NCBI RefSeq assembly: GCF_964026735.1
Contig: NZ_OZ034692.1
Span: 682,001 to 746,000 of the forward strand
Source: Wolbachia endosymbiont (group E) of Neria commutata
GTDB lineage: Bacteria; Pseudomonadota; Alphaproteobacteria; Rickettsiales; Anaplasmataceae
Direction: 5' to 3'
DNA length: 64,000 nt
Shown: positions 1 through 8,540 of the stretch, piece by piece
Numbering within the stretch: position 1 is the stretch's first letter
Layout: the number at the start of each line of letters is the position of its first letter
Translations under genes and position numbers: made by a program
The notes under the pieces: generated by a model
What the model saw: only the letters and a program-made list of their open reading frames with translations
What the model was told of the DNA's origin: nothing
Databases searched by the model: none

Positions 1-885
1 AGCATTAATACAGCTTTTTTAATTGAACATTCAAGCGATAAGAGAAACCTTGGGTTTTTAGGTAGTATGAAAGCCTTTAGTGGAGGACTTGGTTCGATGT
101 TATGCTTTATAATGATTGCTATTTGCAAAGGATTTACAGGTGAAAATTACGAAATTTGGGGCTGGAGGCTGCTTTTTTATTTTTGCTCTATTATGGGAAT
201 AATAGGTTTTTTAACAAGATATATAATGGAAGAGAGTTTAGCATATAAAACGCATAATCAAAATAAAAGCTTATCTAGCTCACCATTTTTAGAGTTGATT
301 AAAAGTTATAAAAGGGCGTTTGCGATAGCAGTTGGACTTGGTATTGCACAAAATGCAATCGTTTATTCAATGATCATGTTTTACAACATATCTGTAAAAG
401 AACTTACTCTGTCAGGTGTTGATATTAAAAATACAGTAAGGATTGCAAGCGAAATTATATTTGGAGTATCTGCAGTGCTGTTTGCAATGCTTTCTGATAA
501 AGTTGGAAGAAAAAACGTGATGGTTCCTATATTAATAGTTTTAGCTTGCACTAGTTTACCAGTGCTTTCACTATTGTCCTATGATAATCACTATATTATA
601 ACGCCAACGTATTTGTTGATAAGTATACCAATAGCTGCATCTTTTGGCATATATAGTTCTCTTGTTTGTGAACTATTCCCAACAAAAGTTAGGTGCACTG
701 GTCTTAGTCTAGCACATAATATATCGGCAGGGATTTTTGGTGGTCTTTCCCCTTCCATATGCATGATGCTCATAGAAAAAACTGGAACAAAATTTGCAGC
801 AGGTATTTATCTTACCATATGTGCACTAATTAGCTTAATATCTATATTGCAAATCAAAATTCAAGATAAAAAAATTGATTGGTAA
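1..885 (+). CDS. MFS transporter, MHS/ProP-like (5' end outside window)
   Basis: Inner-membrane secondary transporter of the major facilitator superfamily, most like the metabolite:H+ symporter group (ProP, KgtP), which moves osmolytes or organic acids with protons. The frame is open from base 1, so the start lies upstream; 294 residues of the C-terminal part are present. Visible features are a series of hydrophobic helices, the inter-helix motif DKVGRRKN (around 488-511) and the family motif ELFPTKVRCTG in a late loop. The substrate cannot be read from the sequence. A 454-base gap separates it from dnaA on the same strand. Family assignment is firm; the specific role is not. Confidence 0.85.
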   Translation, partial: SINTAFLIEHSSDKRNLGFLGSMKAFSGGLGSMLCFIMIAICKGFTGENYEIWGWRLLFYFCSIMGIIGFLTRYIMEESLAYKTHNQNKSLSSSPFLELIKSYKRAFAIAVGLGIAQNAIVYSMIMFYNISVKELTLSGVDIKNTVRIASEIIFGVSAVLFAMLSDKVGRKNVMVPILIVLACTSLPVLSLLSYDNHYIITPTYLLISIPIAASFGIYSSLVCELFPTKVRCTGLSLAHNISAGIFGGLSPSICMMLIEKTGTKFAAGIYLTICALISLISILQIKIQDKKIDW

Positions 886-1339
886 AACTTTTTTAAGATG
901 TAGATTCGTTGCTATTCCTATTTCCAAAAGTGCTGCAACTTCTTCCTTTTACTTTCCTTTTTTAACTTTCAACCAAAAATACTGCCTTTCCCCACATGAT
1001 AAAAGTATATTATACACTTATCACTTACTTTGAGAAGTGCTATAACACTCCATAGAATAGCATTTCCAAATTCATTTTAGTCCATTATACTCTTTTGTAT
1101 ATCTGTAAATATACCATGATTTTTAACAGCACATTGCTAATCCTTTACTCCAAGCGAAGTTTACAACTTTCTCACTTGTTGAAATAAAATGATCAATTTT
1201 ATTGCTTTTATACCCTTTACAACTCATCAAAAAATCACCATAATTTCCAGTGTGTATTAAGTCATGTTAGCTTTTCATCTTGCAACAAGCTATTGATTAT
1301 CTTGCATTTTCTAATTGTTGTTTTTTTTTGGTGTGGTAT
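886..1339. other. Gene-poor gap before dnaA with a decayed minus-strand reading segment
   Basis: No intact gene is seen. On the minus strand, 1123-1266 is open for about 47 codons, reads like real protein (HTGNYGDFLMSCKGYK near its start) and ends at a stop, but has no start codon and is bounded upstream by another stop. It is probably the tail of a dead gene that I do not recognise. No cluster of DnaA boxes is visible, so I do not call a replication origin here. Confidence 0.3.
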
Positions 1340-2722
1340 ATGAACTTAACTAATCCTAAAGTTTCTGCTATATTTTTTGACCAAATTCTTACAGTAGTGG
1401 ATCATAATATTGCTTGGGAAAAAATTCAGAATTGTCTTTATAATCTTTACGGAGAAGCAACGTATAACAGCTGGTTAAGTTCACTTAGATTTGTTAGCAG
1501 TAGAAATGGAGAGGTGTTATTGTCTGTATCAACAAGATTTATAAAAGAGTGGATTGCAGTTCATTACATGGAAAAAATATTATCATTATGGCAAAATGAG
1601 GATAGAAGCATACATTCTGTTGATATTCAAGTGACAGGAGAAAAAAACTTAAATTCTAATATTATATTAAAAAACAGAGAGGAAAGTAATCATAACCTTG
1701 GTTCACCATTGGATACAAGGTTCACTTTTGATAATTTTATAGTAGGAAAGTCAAATGAATTAGCATTTACAGCGGCTAAGCGTGTAGCAGAATCTGTTGA
1801 TCCAATATCGGGAAGCAACCCTTTGTTTCTATATGGTGGAGTAGGGCTCGGCAAAACACATCTAATGCATGCCATAGCTTGGTATATAGTCAATTCTCCA
1901 ACAACAAAAAGAAAAGTGGTGTACTTATCAGCAGAAAAGTTTATGTACCAGTATATTACAGCACTACGAAGCAAAGACATCATGCTGTTTAAAGAGCAAT
2001 TTAGATCAGTGGATGTACTGATGGTAGATGATGTACAATTTATTAGTGGTAAGGATAGCACACAGGAGGAGTTTTTTCATACTTTTAATGCATTGATAGA
2101 CCAAAATAAACAATTGGTTATATCAGCTGATAGATCCCCTAGTGATCTTGATGGAGTGGAAGAAAGGATAAAATCACGGCTCGGTTGGGGATTGGTAGCA
2201 GATATTAATGAAACAACTTTTGAGCTGAGGCTTGGTATACTACAGGCCAAAGTAGAACAAATGAACATGTATATTCCAAAAGATGTATTAGAATTTTTAG
2301 CAAGAAACATAAAATCTAATATAAGAGAATTAGAAGGGGCATTAAATAAGATTGCCCATACTTCGTTAATTGGGAGGAGCATGACAGTGGAGTCAGCCAG
2401 TGAAACTCTTATGGACCTTCTGAGATCAAACCATAAGTCACTCACAATAGAAGAAATACAAAAGAAAATAGCAGAATTTTTCAATATAAAGGCTTCAGAT
2501 ATGCAATCCAATAGAAGGACCCGCAATCTTGCAAGGCCAAGACAAATAGCTATGTATTTTGCTAAAAAATTCACACAAAAAAGCCTGCCTGACATTGGAA
2601 GGAGCTTTGGTGGCAGAGATCACGCCACCGTTATACATGCAGTAAAACAAATAGAAAATTTTATAAAAACTGATTCAAAATTTGCCGATGAAATTACTCA
2701 ACTAAAAAAAATATTGAAATGA
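1340..2722 (+). CDS. dnaA: Chromosomal replication initiator DnaA
   Basis: AAA+ ATPase that binds DnaA boxes and opens the replication origin. At 460 residues it has the usual length. Domain I is at the N terminus, followed by a short linker. The AAA+ core has Walker [10 protein letters not shown] near residue 165 and Walker [12 protein letters not shown] near 228. The C-terminal domain IV carries the DnaA signature [16 protein letters not shown] near 423. An upstream in-frame ATG at 1280 would add 20 hydrophobic residues not expected in DnaA, so the ATG at 1340 is preferred; its ribosome site is weak. It stands alone, about 118 bases before cca. Proteins of this kind in Wolbachia look nearly identical. 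Confidence 0.97.
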   Translation: MNLTNPKVSAIFFDQILTVVDHNIAWEKIQNCLYNLYGEATYNSWLSSLRFVSSRNGEVLLSVSTRFIKEWIAVHYMEKILSLWQNEDRSIHSVDIQVTGEKNLNSNIILKNREESNHNLGSPLDTRFTFDNFIVGKSNELAFTAAKRVAESVDPISGSNPLFLYGGVGLGKTHLMHAIAWYIVNSPTTKRKVVYLSAEKFMYQYITALRSKDIMLFKEQFRSVDVLMVDDVQFISGKDSTQEEFFHTFNALIDQNKQLVISADRSPSDLDGVEERIKSRLGWGLVADINETTFELRLGILQAKVEQMNMYIPKDVLEFLARNIKSNIRELEGALNKIAHTSLIGRSMTVESASETLMDLLRSNHKSLTIEEIQKKIAEFFNIKASDMQSNRRTRNLARPRQIAMYFAKKFTQKSLPDIGRSFGGRDHATVIHAVKQIENFIKTDSKFADEITQLKKILK

Positions 2723-2840
2723 AGCTTCTAGCTTTTCTTTAAAAGCTAATTTACATTTGGATAAAGACGCTTTTGAAGGCTTTTTTGCAAAAATGCTTAC
2801 ATTTCATATAATATAATCTACATGCGGCATATGGATATAA

Positions 2841-4094
2841 ATGCAAATTGATTATGAGACTAATTTAATAATTGATGCCATAGAAAAATTTGGTGGTGAG
2901 GCCAGACTTGTAGGTGGATGCGTAAGAGATTCAATTTTAAAGAGAGATGTTCATGACATTGACCTAGCTACTAACCTACTTCCTGATCAAGTAATAGAAG
3001 CATTAAAACTGTGCAATATAAAAACTATTCCAACTGGTTTAAAACATGGAACCATAACTGCAATTTTCAACCAGAGCTCTTTTGAAATTACAACTCTAAG
3101 ACACGATGTTAAATGTGATGGTAGGCATGCAAAGGTAGAATTTACCGATAATTGGCAAGTTGACGCTTCAAGGCGTGATTTTACATTTAATGCTTTGTAT
3201 GCGGATAGACATGGCAACATATACGACTATTTTGGTGGCGTCAATGATCTTGAAGCGCGAAAATTAAATTTTATAGGCAATGCGGAAGATAGAATTAAAG
3301 AGGACTATTTACGTATTCTAAGGGCGTTTCGTTTTCATGCAAAAATATGCATGGGAGATTTAAGTGATGAGATATTGGAGGTATGCAAAAAACATTCGCA
3401 TATGATCCAAAATCTCTCTGGAGAAAGAATAAGAGATGAAATGTTTAAATTGCTAGAGTGCGATGATCCCGTTTCAACGCTTAAAAGCATGCAAAAATCT
3501 GATGTTTTGCAAAGAATTATCCCAAAAGAGGTAAAATGTGAAATTTTGTCCTCGAAGCTTCTTATCAACACTAGGCCTCTTGCAAAACGTGATGCTGGGC
3601 TCTTTCTGGATCCAAGTTTGAATAACGCCGGATCAGCTGATGCGCTAGTAAAATTAGCGTTACTGCTGAGAACAACTGAAAGCAATAATCTTGGGGAATA
3701 TATAAGTAAATTTTTACGTTTTTCAAAACAACAAAAGAAGAGGCTATTATTTTTATTATCAAGTAATATAGAAACAGAGCTTTCAGAAAGCGAACAAAAA
3801 AAATATATATCCTTGTTTGGTGTAGAATTGTATTGTGATTTAGTAAAAATTTGTGGTGTTGAATCCGCAAAGAATATTGATGCGATAAATAATTATATCT
3901 CGTTTGCTAATACATTTAATATTCCAAAATTTCCTTTATCTGGTAATGATTTAATAAATATAGGCTACCAGCCTGGGAAAAGTTTAGGTATAAGCCTTGA
4001 GTTGATAAAACAACACTGGGAGAACAGCTCCTGCACTTTGACAAAAAATGACTTAATAGCCTATGCTAAGAATGACCTTGTCCAGAAAAAGTGA
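2841..4094 (+). CDS. cca: CCA tRNA nucleotidyltransferase / poly(A) polymerase family
   Basis: Class II nucleotidyltransferase that builds or repairs the 3' CCA end of tRNAs. In its 417 residues, the motif GGCVR (25-29) and metal-binding D39 and D41 (HDIDLAT) form the active site, and RRDFTFNALY near residue 111 is the nucleotide-binding motif. The remainder is the helical neck/body. Poly(A) polymerase cannot be excluded by motif alone, but a reduced genome needs the CCA enzyme because these tRNA genes do not encode CCA (both tRNA-Leu genes here lack it). The last six codons (DLVQKK) and the stop lie inside a dispersed IS-end repeat (4074-4095), so the native C terminus was probably replaced. 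Confidence 0.9.
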   Translation: MQIDYETNLIIDAIEKFGGEARLVGGCVRDSILKRDVHDIDLATNLLPDQVIEALKLCNIKTIPTGLKHGTITAIFNQSSFEITTLRHDVKCDGRHAKVEFTDNWQVDASRRDFTFNALYADRHGNIYDYFGGVNDLEARKLNFIGNAEDRIKEDYLRILRAFRFHAKICMGDLSDEILEVCKKHSHMIQNLSGERIRDEMFKLLECDDPVSTLKSMQKSDVLQRIIPKEVKCEILSSKLLINTRPLAKRDAGLFLDPSLNNAGSADALVKLALLLRTTESNNLGEYISKFLRFSKQQKKRLLFLLSSNIETELSESEQKKYISLFGVELYCDLVKICGVESAKNIDAINNYISFANTFNIPKFPLSGNDLINIGYQPGKSLGISLELIKQHWENSSCTLTKNDLIAYAKNDLVQKK

Positions 4095-4133
4095 AGAGTA
4101 TTATATATGAGAGTTACCACCAAAGGAGGATGC
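4074..4133 (+). mobile_element. IS end remnant overlapping the 3' end of cca
   Basis: The 22-base stretch at 4074-4095 (consensus GACCTTRYCCAGAAAAAGTG) recurs at 17142, 17935 and 40247, always next to IS debris, and looks like a transposon terminal sequence. It is followed at 4112-4129 by gttaccaccaaaggagg, which closely matches 61631-61648, where it precedes a transposase-like start (MGQILH). This suggests a shortened 5' end of the same or a related element. Confidence 0.5.
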
Positions 4134-4164
4134 TGTGTAATACCTGTTCCATAAAACCTCCTTT
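4122..4164. terminator. Possible bidirectional terminator hairpin between cca and icd
   Basis: Perfect 8-base arms, AAAGGAGG at 4122-4129 and CCTCCTTT at 4157-4164, with a 27-base loop, lie between the convergent genes cca and icd. The arm ends give short A/T runs on either strand. The loop is long and there is no strong U-tract, so termination is plausible but unproven. The left arm is part of the IS-derived sequence. Confidence 0.35.
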
Positions 4165-4206
4165 ATTAACGATGTTATCATACTATTACATAGTGGGATT
4201 GTACAT

Positions 4207-5631
4207 CTAAGAGAAAAACCCTACTTTCTCATCATATAAATATAACTTATCCATTCTTACAACATCGAAATTATTTTCCTCAAATTTGATAAGTACGCCA
4301 TTTACATCGCTATTCGTAATATTTTGTTTTGTGTCAGCAATCAATCTGCAAGTTACCTGATCACTGACAAATTTTGAATCCCCTGGCCAAATTGCGAGCC
4401 CTTTTGAATATATTGCTATAATTTGCAGTTTATTTGATTCAAATAATTTAACCACTTTGTCAAAATTGCTAGATCTATCCCAAGCAAGAGTTATATCACT
4501 ACCTACTAATTTTTTAACCTTGTAATCCTGTTCATAGTTATTTTGTACATTATCTATTTTACTACTTGAATCACTACTTATCGTAAGCTCTGGTAATGTT
4601 TGAGGTTTTTTCCCTAAATTTTCTATAACAGCTTCTGCAAATTCATTAGTAGTGACCTTTTTCGCGCTTGTTTTCTCATTATATAAATCGGCAGTATGTA
4701 TTCCATCTTCTAGAGTTTTTAGCCATGCATCGTAAATTAACTTTGCAGTATCAGTTTGACCTATGTAGATAAGCATATGTACTGCAGCATTTAAAAGCCC
4801 AGAAGGATTAGCTATATTTTTTCCTGCAATATCTGGTGCAGAGCCATGAACTGCTTCAAACATTGCGTATTCATCACCAATATTACTGCTTCCAGCAAGT
4901 CCAACAGACCCAGAGGTTAATGCAACGATATCTGACAATATATCTCCATATAAATTTTCAGTTACTATAACATCAAAAATTTCAGGTGCAGTTGCAACTT
5001 TTGCCATTCCAATATCAACTATATAATGTTCTGCCTGTATACCAGGATAGTCCTTTGCAACACTATCAAATGCTGCATGGAAAGCTCCATCTGTCATTTT
5101 CATTATATTATCTTTAGTCAGGCAAGTTACTTTCTTCCTATTATGTTTTTTTGCATATTCAAAAGCATACCTGCATATTTTCTCTGAACCAGATCGAGTT
5201 ATAATTTTAGTGCATTGGTAAGAATCACAAGTCAGTCTATGTTCTATTCCAGTATAAACATCTTCTTCATTTTCACGCACTATTACAATATCGAACTTAC
5301 CAAATTTGTTCTCTATGATAGGAGAATACGATATGCATGGACGTATATTTGCATATAATCCCAAATTTTTTCTTAGCGCTACATTCAAACTTTTATGACC
5401 TTTACCCTGTGGAGTTGTTGTAGGGGATTTTAGTAATATTTTTGTTCTTTCAATAGATTCCCAGCCACTTGGAGAAATTCCGTGAGACCATTCCTTATTA
5501 TAAATACGTTCACCTATTTCAATGATATCTATTGATATTTTTGCTTCTGCTTCGCGCAATATAGACAGCGTTGCCTCCATAATTTCTGGCCCGATACCGT
5601 CACCATATGCAACTGTAATTGGTGTAGACAT
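4207..5631 (-). CDS. icd: Isocitrate dehydrogenase
   Basis: TCA-cycle enzyme that oxidises and decarboxylates isocitrate to 2-oxoglutarate, feeding the SucA complex encoded at 40377. The 474-residue protein starts with YGDGIGPEIM. It carries the substrate-binding serine region (LLKSPTTTPQG) and the isocitrate/isopropylmalate dehydrogenase signature NLYGDILSDIVALTSGSVG. About 130 residues after the catalytic domain form a C-terminal extension typical of the Rickettsiales version. Cofactor choice (NADP is usual in this group) is inferred, not read. It converges on cca; the RNase P RNA gene lies upstream, divergently transcribed. Confidence 0.93.
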   Translation of the reverse strand: MSTPITVAYGDGIGPEIMEATLSILREAEAKISIDIIEIGERIYNKEWSHGISPSGWESIERTKILLKSPTTTPQGKGHKSLNVALRKNLGLYANIRPCISYSPIIENKFGKFDIVIVRENEEDVYTGIEHRLTCDSYQCTKIITRSGSEKICRYAFEYAKKHNRKKVTCLTKDNIMKMTDGAFHAAFDSVAKDYPGIQAEHYIVDIGMAKVATAPEIFDVIVTENLYGDILSDIVALTSGSVGLAGSSNIGDEYAMFEAVHGSAPDIAGKNIANPSGLLNAAVHMLIYIGQTDTAKLIYDAWLKTLEDGIHTADLYNEKTSAKKVTTNEFAEAVIENLGKKPQTLPELTISSDSSSKIDNVQNNYEQDYKVKKLVGSDITLAWDRSSNFDKVVKLFESNKLQIIAIYSKGLAIWPGDSKFVSDQVTCRLIADTKQNITNSDVNGVLIKFEENNFDVVRMDKLYLYDEKVGFFS

Positions 5632-5737
5632 AAATTTCCTAATTATAAATGACTTAATGTTAATTTAAATAACAGAGTGACACAAGTAATCAATTGCCAA
5701 GCAATTAGCTTTTGCTTTTATGATTTTCATGTTAAAG

Positions 5738-5743
5738 TATAAT
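5738..5743 (+). promoter_or_regulatory. Probable -10 box for RNase P RNA
   Basis: A perfect TATAAT hexamer ends 4 bases before the first paired base of the RNase P RNA at 5748. A candidate -35, TTGCTT at 5712-5717, is 20 bases away, longer than ideal. Position relative to the RNA start is the main support. Confidence 0.5.
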
Positions 5744-5747
5744 CTCT

Positions 5748-6087
5748 AGGTGAAATAAGTAGCTGCTGTTATGCGTTAAACATAGCAGAGGAAAGTCCGG
5801 GCTCCAAGGAAAAATAGTGACGGGTAACGCCCGCCGGAGGTAACTCCAGTTATAGGACTACAGAAAATTACCGCCTAATATTTTTAGGTAAGGGTGAAAA
5901 GGTGCGGTAAGAGCGCACCATAGCAATGGCAACATTGGTAGTCGAGTAACCAGCACTAGGAGCAAGATTAAACAAGAGTAGACTTTATGTTTTCCTCATA
6001 TCTACTCGGGTAAATCGCATGAAATAAATGGTAACATTTATTCCAGATAAATAGCTACATAAACAGAACTCGGCTTATATTTTACCT
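5748..6087 (+). ncRNA. rnpB: RNase P RNA (bacterial type A)
   Basis: Catalytic RNA that trims the 5' leaders of tRNA precursors. The universal core GAGGAAAGTCCGGGCTCC is at about 5790-5807, the GGTGAAAAGGTGCGGTAAGAGCGCACC block follows in the middle (around 5892-5918), and the 3' core includes the conserved end region before ggcttat. The terminal helix P1 is formed by aggtgaaataag at the 5' end with cttatattttacct at the 3' end, which fixes the boundaries to within a few bases. The length of about 340 bases fits alphaproteobacteria. A longer alternative hairpin overlaps the 3' strand of P1 (see findings). Confidence 0.95.
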
Positions 6088-6118
6088 AGGTGTTAGAATG
6101 ATATGTGTAATATAAGCC
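6072..6118. repeat. Inverted repeat at the 3' end of rnpB
   Basis: Arms GGCTTATATT (6072-6081) and AATATAAGCC (6109-6118) are perfectly complementary over 10 bases with a 27-base loop. The left arm is also the 3' strand of RNase P helix P1. No U-run follows. It may act as a weak terminator or processing element between rnpB and the convergent ctrA. Confidence 0.45.
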
Positions 6119-6135
6119 ATAAGCGCTCAGTCATT

Positions 6136-6906
6136 TCATGCGTCACCCTTTACTTGTTCCGTTTGATGATCGCTAGTATTTTCACACATATCAGCATGAG
6201 AATATTCTTCATCATCAATATACTCTTTCAGGACATACCCCCTGCCCCAAACAGTTTCTATGTGACTTTTTCCATCATTAGCACTTTCAAGCTTCTTACG
6301 TAATTTACACATGAAAACATCAACTATCTTGTTATCTGAAGGTTCATCTAAGCCGTTGTAAAGATGATTCAAAAACATTTCTTTTGTCAACACTGTACCC
6401 TTACGGAGCGCAAGCAGTTCTATCATAGAATACTCCTTGTTAGTAAGGTGGACTGTTTTGCCTTTCACTTCAACAATTCTATGATCAAAATTGATATTGA
6501 TGTTACCAATCTTTATCACAGATTCAGGATGACCTTTAGTACGACGCACTATTGCCTTAATTCGAGCTAATAGCTCACTTTTATGAAATGGTTTAGTTAA
6601 ATAATCATCGGCTCCATACCCAAGTCCCTTAGCTTTGTAATTCACAGAAGACATACATGAGAGTATCAAAACAGGAACTTTAATTTTTGCACTTCTGAGT
6701 CTTAGTAGTATGTCATATCCATCAATATCACCAGCTAGGTGTATGTCTAGAATAACTAGATCATAGTAGTCTCCATTTGAAGAAACCATGTTATTGTTAT
6801 AATCTTGTGCAGATGTTACAACGTCACAAAAATGTCCATCGGAAGTTAAAGCATTAACGACGGTTTTTGCACATATTGGCTCATCTTCAATCAATAATAT
6901 ACGCAT
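6136..6906 (-). CDS. ctrA: Cell-cycle response regulator CtrA
   Basis: OmpR-type response regulator, the master cell-cycle regulator of alphaproteobacteria, kept in Wolbachia. The receiver domain is residues 1-120, with the acidic pair E7/D8, phospho-acceptor D54 (VILDIHL) and K105 (YLTKPF). The winged-helix DNA-binding domain is at about 130-230 (LTNKEYSMIELLALRKG; IETVWGRGYVLKE). Sequence blocks such as RRTKGHPESVI and KEMFLNHLYNGLDEP are diagnostic of CtrA rather than other OmpR proteins. At 256 residues it has about 25 extra acidic C-terminal residues compared with the Caulobacter protein. No sensor kinase gene lies next to it. Confidence 0.95.
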   Translation of the reverse strand: MRILLIEDEPICAKTVVNALTSDGHFCDVVTSAQDYNNNMVSSNGDYYDLVILDIHLAGDIDGYDILLRLRSAKIKVPVLILSCMSSVNYKAKGLGYGADDYLTKPFHKSELLARIKAIVRRTKGHPESVIKIGNININFDHRIVEVKGKTVHLTNKEYSMIELLALRKGTVLTKEMFLNHLYNGLDEPSDNKIVDVFMCKLRKKLESANDGKSHIETVWGRGYVLKEYIDDEEYSHADMCENTSDHQTEQVKGDA

Positions 6907-7259
6907 ATTTCGTACCCCATAAATAATTTATAATTTTAGTAATATATATAACTAAGGAAAGTAATAAATCAAACTTTTATTAACAAATGACCAAAATTAC
7001 ACCTACTAATTATTAATTAATAGTAAACATACCTTTCCTAAATCATATAAATAGATCTAAAAACGTGATAAATAAAATAATATACCATAATAATAACACT
7101 ATTTTGAGTAAATATTGCACTAAAGCTATTATTGTTAAAAAAGTATTTAGATTCATTAATAATTATTTAATTATTTTATATGCCCGTATTATGTTTTTAA
7201 TTTACTTATATTTTTCGGATACTATTCTAAAGTATAAGTAATACTTTTAGGAATATTGT
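6907..7259. promoter_or_regulatory. AT-rich divergent region between ctrA and gpsA, with a CtrA-like site
   Basis: This 353-base gap holds the divergent promoters of ctrA and gpsA and no ORF of note. At 7156-7170 lies TTAA-N7-TTAA, the classical CtrA recognition pattern, about 90 bases before gpsA and 250 before ctrA. In DNA this rich in A and T such a match can easily arise by chance, so autoregulation is only a hypothesis. Confidence 0.35.
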
Positions 7260-8234
7260 GTGGCAATATCAATTTTAGGTGCTGGTGCATGGGGTACAGC
7301 AATTGCAATTTCATTAAGTGATAAGAAAAATGTAATTTTGTGGACTCGCAGTAGCGCTACATTTGAATCACTCATCAAGAAAAGAGAAAGTGATAAACTG
7401 CCTGGTTGTAGAATTCCTAATAGCGTATCAATAAAGCCAGGAATTGAAGATACAATTGATGCTTCAGTAATAATAATTGTTGTTCCAACGCAATCTCTGC
7501 GGGAAGTGTGCCAGCAATTATATAATTGCAAATTGAAGAAAGATACGCCTTTAATTATAGCTTGCAAAGGAATAGAAAAATCTACATTAAAGTTACCAAG
7601 TGAAGTAGTAAATGAAATTTTGCCGAGCAATCCAATTGCTATCTTTTCAGGCCCTAGTTTCGCTATAGAGGTTGCAAAGAAATTACCATATTCAATGGTT
7701 CTTGCGTGCCAAAATAACACATTAGGTTCAAAGCTGATATCGGAGCTGCAACAAGAAAATGTTAAATTGGAGTTTAGTAGCGATGTTATAGGGGTACAGA
7801 TTTGTGCAGCATTAAAAAATGTTTTTGCTATAGCATGTGGGATCATTTTGGGCAGAAAACTCGGATCTAATGCTCATGCAGCATTGATTACAAAAAGCAT
7901 GAATGAAATTAAAACTCTGTACTTAGCAAAAGTTGGTATGAATATAGAGACTTTGCTAGGGCCTTCATGCTTAGGTGATTTAGTTATGACATGCACAGCA
8001 TTAAATTCAAGAAATCTATCTTTTGGGCTGAAAATAGGAAGTAGTAATGATGGTTGTAATGTTCAGCAAATTTTATCAGAGGGTAAATCAGTGATTGAAG
8101 GTTTTAGCACTGCTGAGTCTGCATTTTATTTAGCAGAAAAACTGAAGGTAAAAATGCCTATATGTGAAGCAGTTTATAAATTACTGTATGAAAATGCTCC
8201 TATAGAGGATGCTATTTCTGTTTTTATAAGTTAA
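7260..8234 (+). CDS. gpsA: Glycerol-3-phosphate dehydrogenase [NAD(P)+]
   Basis: Cytoplasmic enzyme that reduces dihydroxyacetone phosphate to sn-glycerol 3-phosphate, the backbone for phospholipids; it pairs functionally with pgpA at 10181. The 324-residue protein opens with the Rossmann motif GAGAWGTAIA (residues 6-15), contains FSGPSFAIEV and the catalytic-lysine helix CAALKNVFAIACG, and ends with the C-terminal helical domain (GPSCLGDLVMTCT). The start is GTG with an AGGA site 8 bases upstream. The stop is only 5 bases before an ABC-transporter gene remnant. Confidence 0.95.
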   Translation: MAISILGAGAWGTAIAISLSDKKNVILWTRSSATFESLIKKRESDKLPGCRIPNSVSIKPGIEDTIDASVIIIVVPTQSLREVCQQLYNCKLKKDTPLIIACKGIEKSTLKLPSEVVNEILPSNPIAIFSGPSFAIEVAKKLPYSMVLACQNNTLGSKLISELQQENVKLEFSSDVIGVQICAALKNVFAIACGIILGRKLGSNAHAALITKSMNEIKTLYLAKVGMNIETLLGPSCLGDLVMTCTALNSRNLSFGLKIGSSNDGCNVQQILSEGKSVIEGFSTAESAFYLAEKLKVKMPICEAVYKLLYENAPIEDAISVFIS

Positions 8235-8239
8235 TTAAA

Positions 8240-8301
8240 TTATGGAATGCACAAGTTGGTGGGTTTTTGTCGGGTAAAAAGAAAGGTGAAGAAATTGAAT
8301 G
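8240..8301 (+). pseudogene. Remnant: duplicated C-terminal tail of the downstream ABC transporter
   Basis: Bases 8240-8301 read LWNAQVGGFLSGKKKGEEIE-stop and match, almost base for base, the last codons of the ABC transporter gene at 10073-10130 (LWNAQVGGFLPDKKEDDE-stop). Nothing of the rest of that gene precedes it; gpsA ends directly upstream. This is the surviving 3' end of a second copy, pointing to an old tandem duplication followed by deletion. Confidence 0.75.
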
Positions 8302-8540
8302 ATGGACTAATTTTCACTGTATATTTGTTACAGTCACCTGAAAGTTTTGAGTAAATAGAATGACTGAAGCCATTAAACTCTCCTCTTAATCTTAAATCCA
8401 TTATTACAAAGTATAAAGTATATTTTTGCTTATTATTTATAGTAAATATACTTGCGTCCATTTGGAGAATTGCTGTTGATTAGAGCATAAAAGAAATCAT
8501 CGATACAATTCAGATAAATTCCGATGTTGCGATATTACTT

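Noticed and set aside
886..1339. Replication origin upstream of dnaA
   Set aside because: No cluster of DnaA boxes or clear unwinding element is seen, and in Wolbachia the origin is known to lie away from dnaA.
2077..2595. Long antisense ORFs inside dnaA (1690-2061 and 2077-2595, minus)
   Set aside because: They are shadows of a strongly conserved coding frame and have no protein-like features or ribosome sites.
8240..8461. 73-residue minus-strand ORF between gpsA and the ABC gene
   Set aside because: It is antisense to the ABC-transporter tail remnant and resembles no protein.
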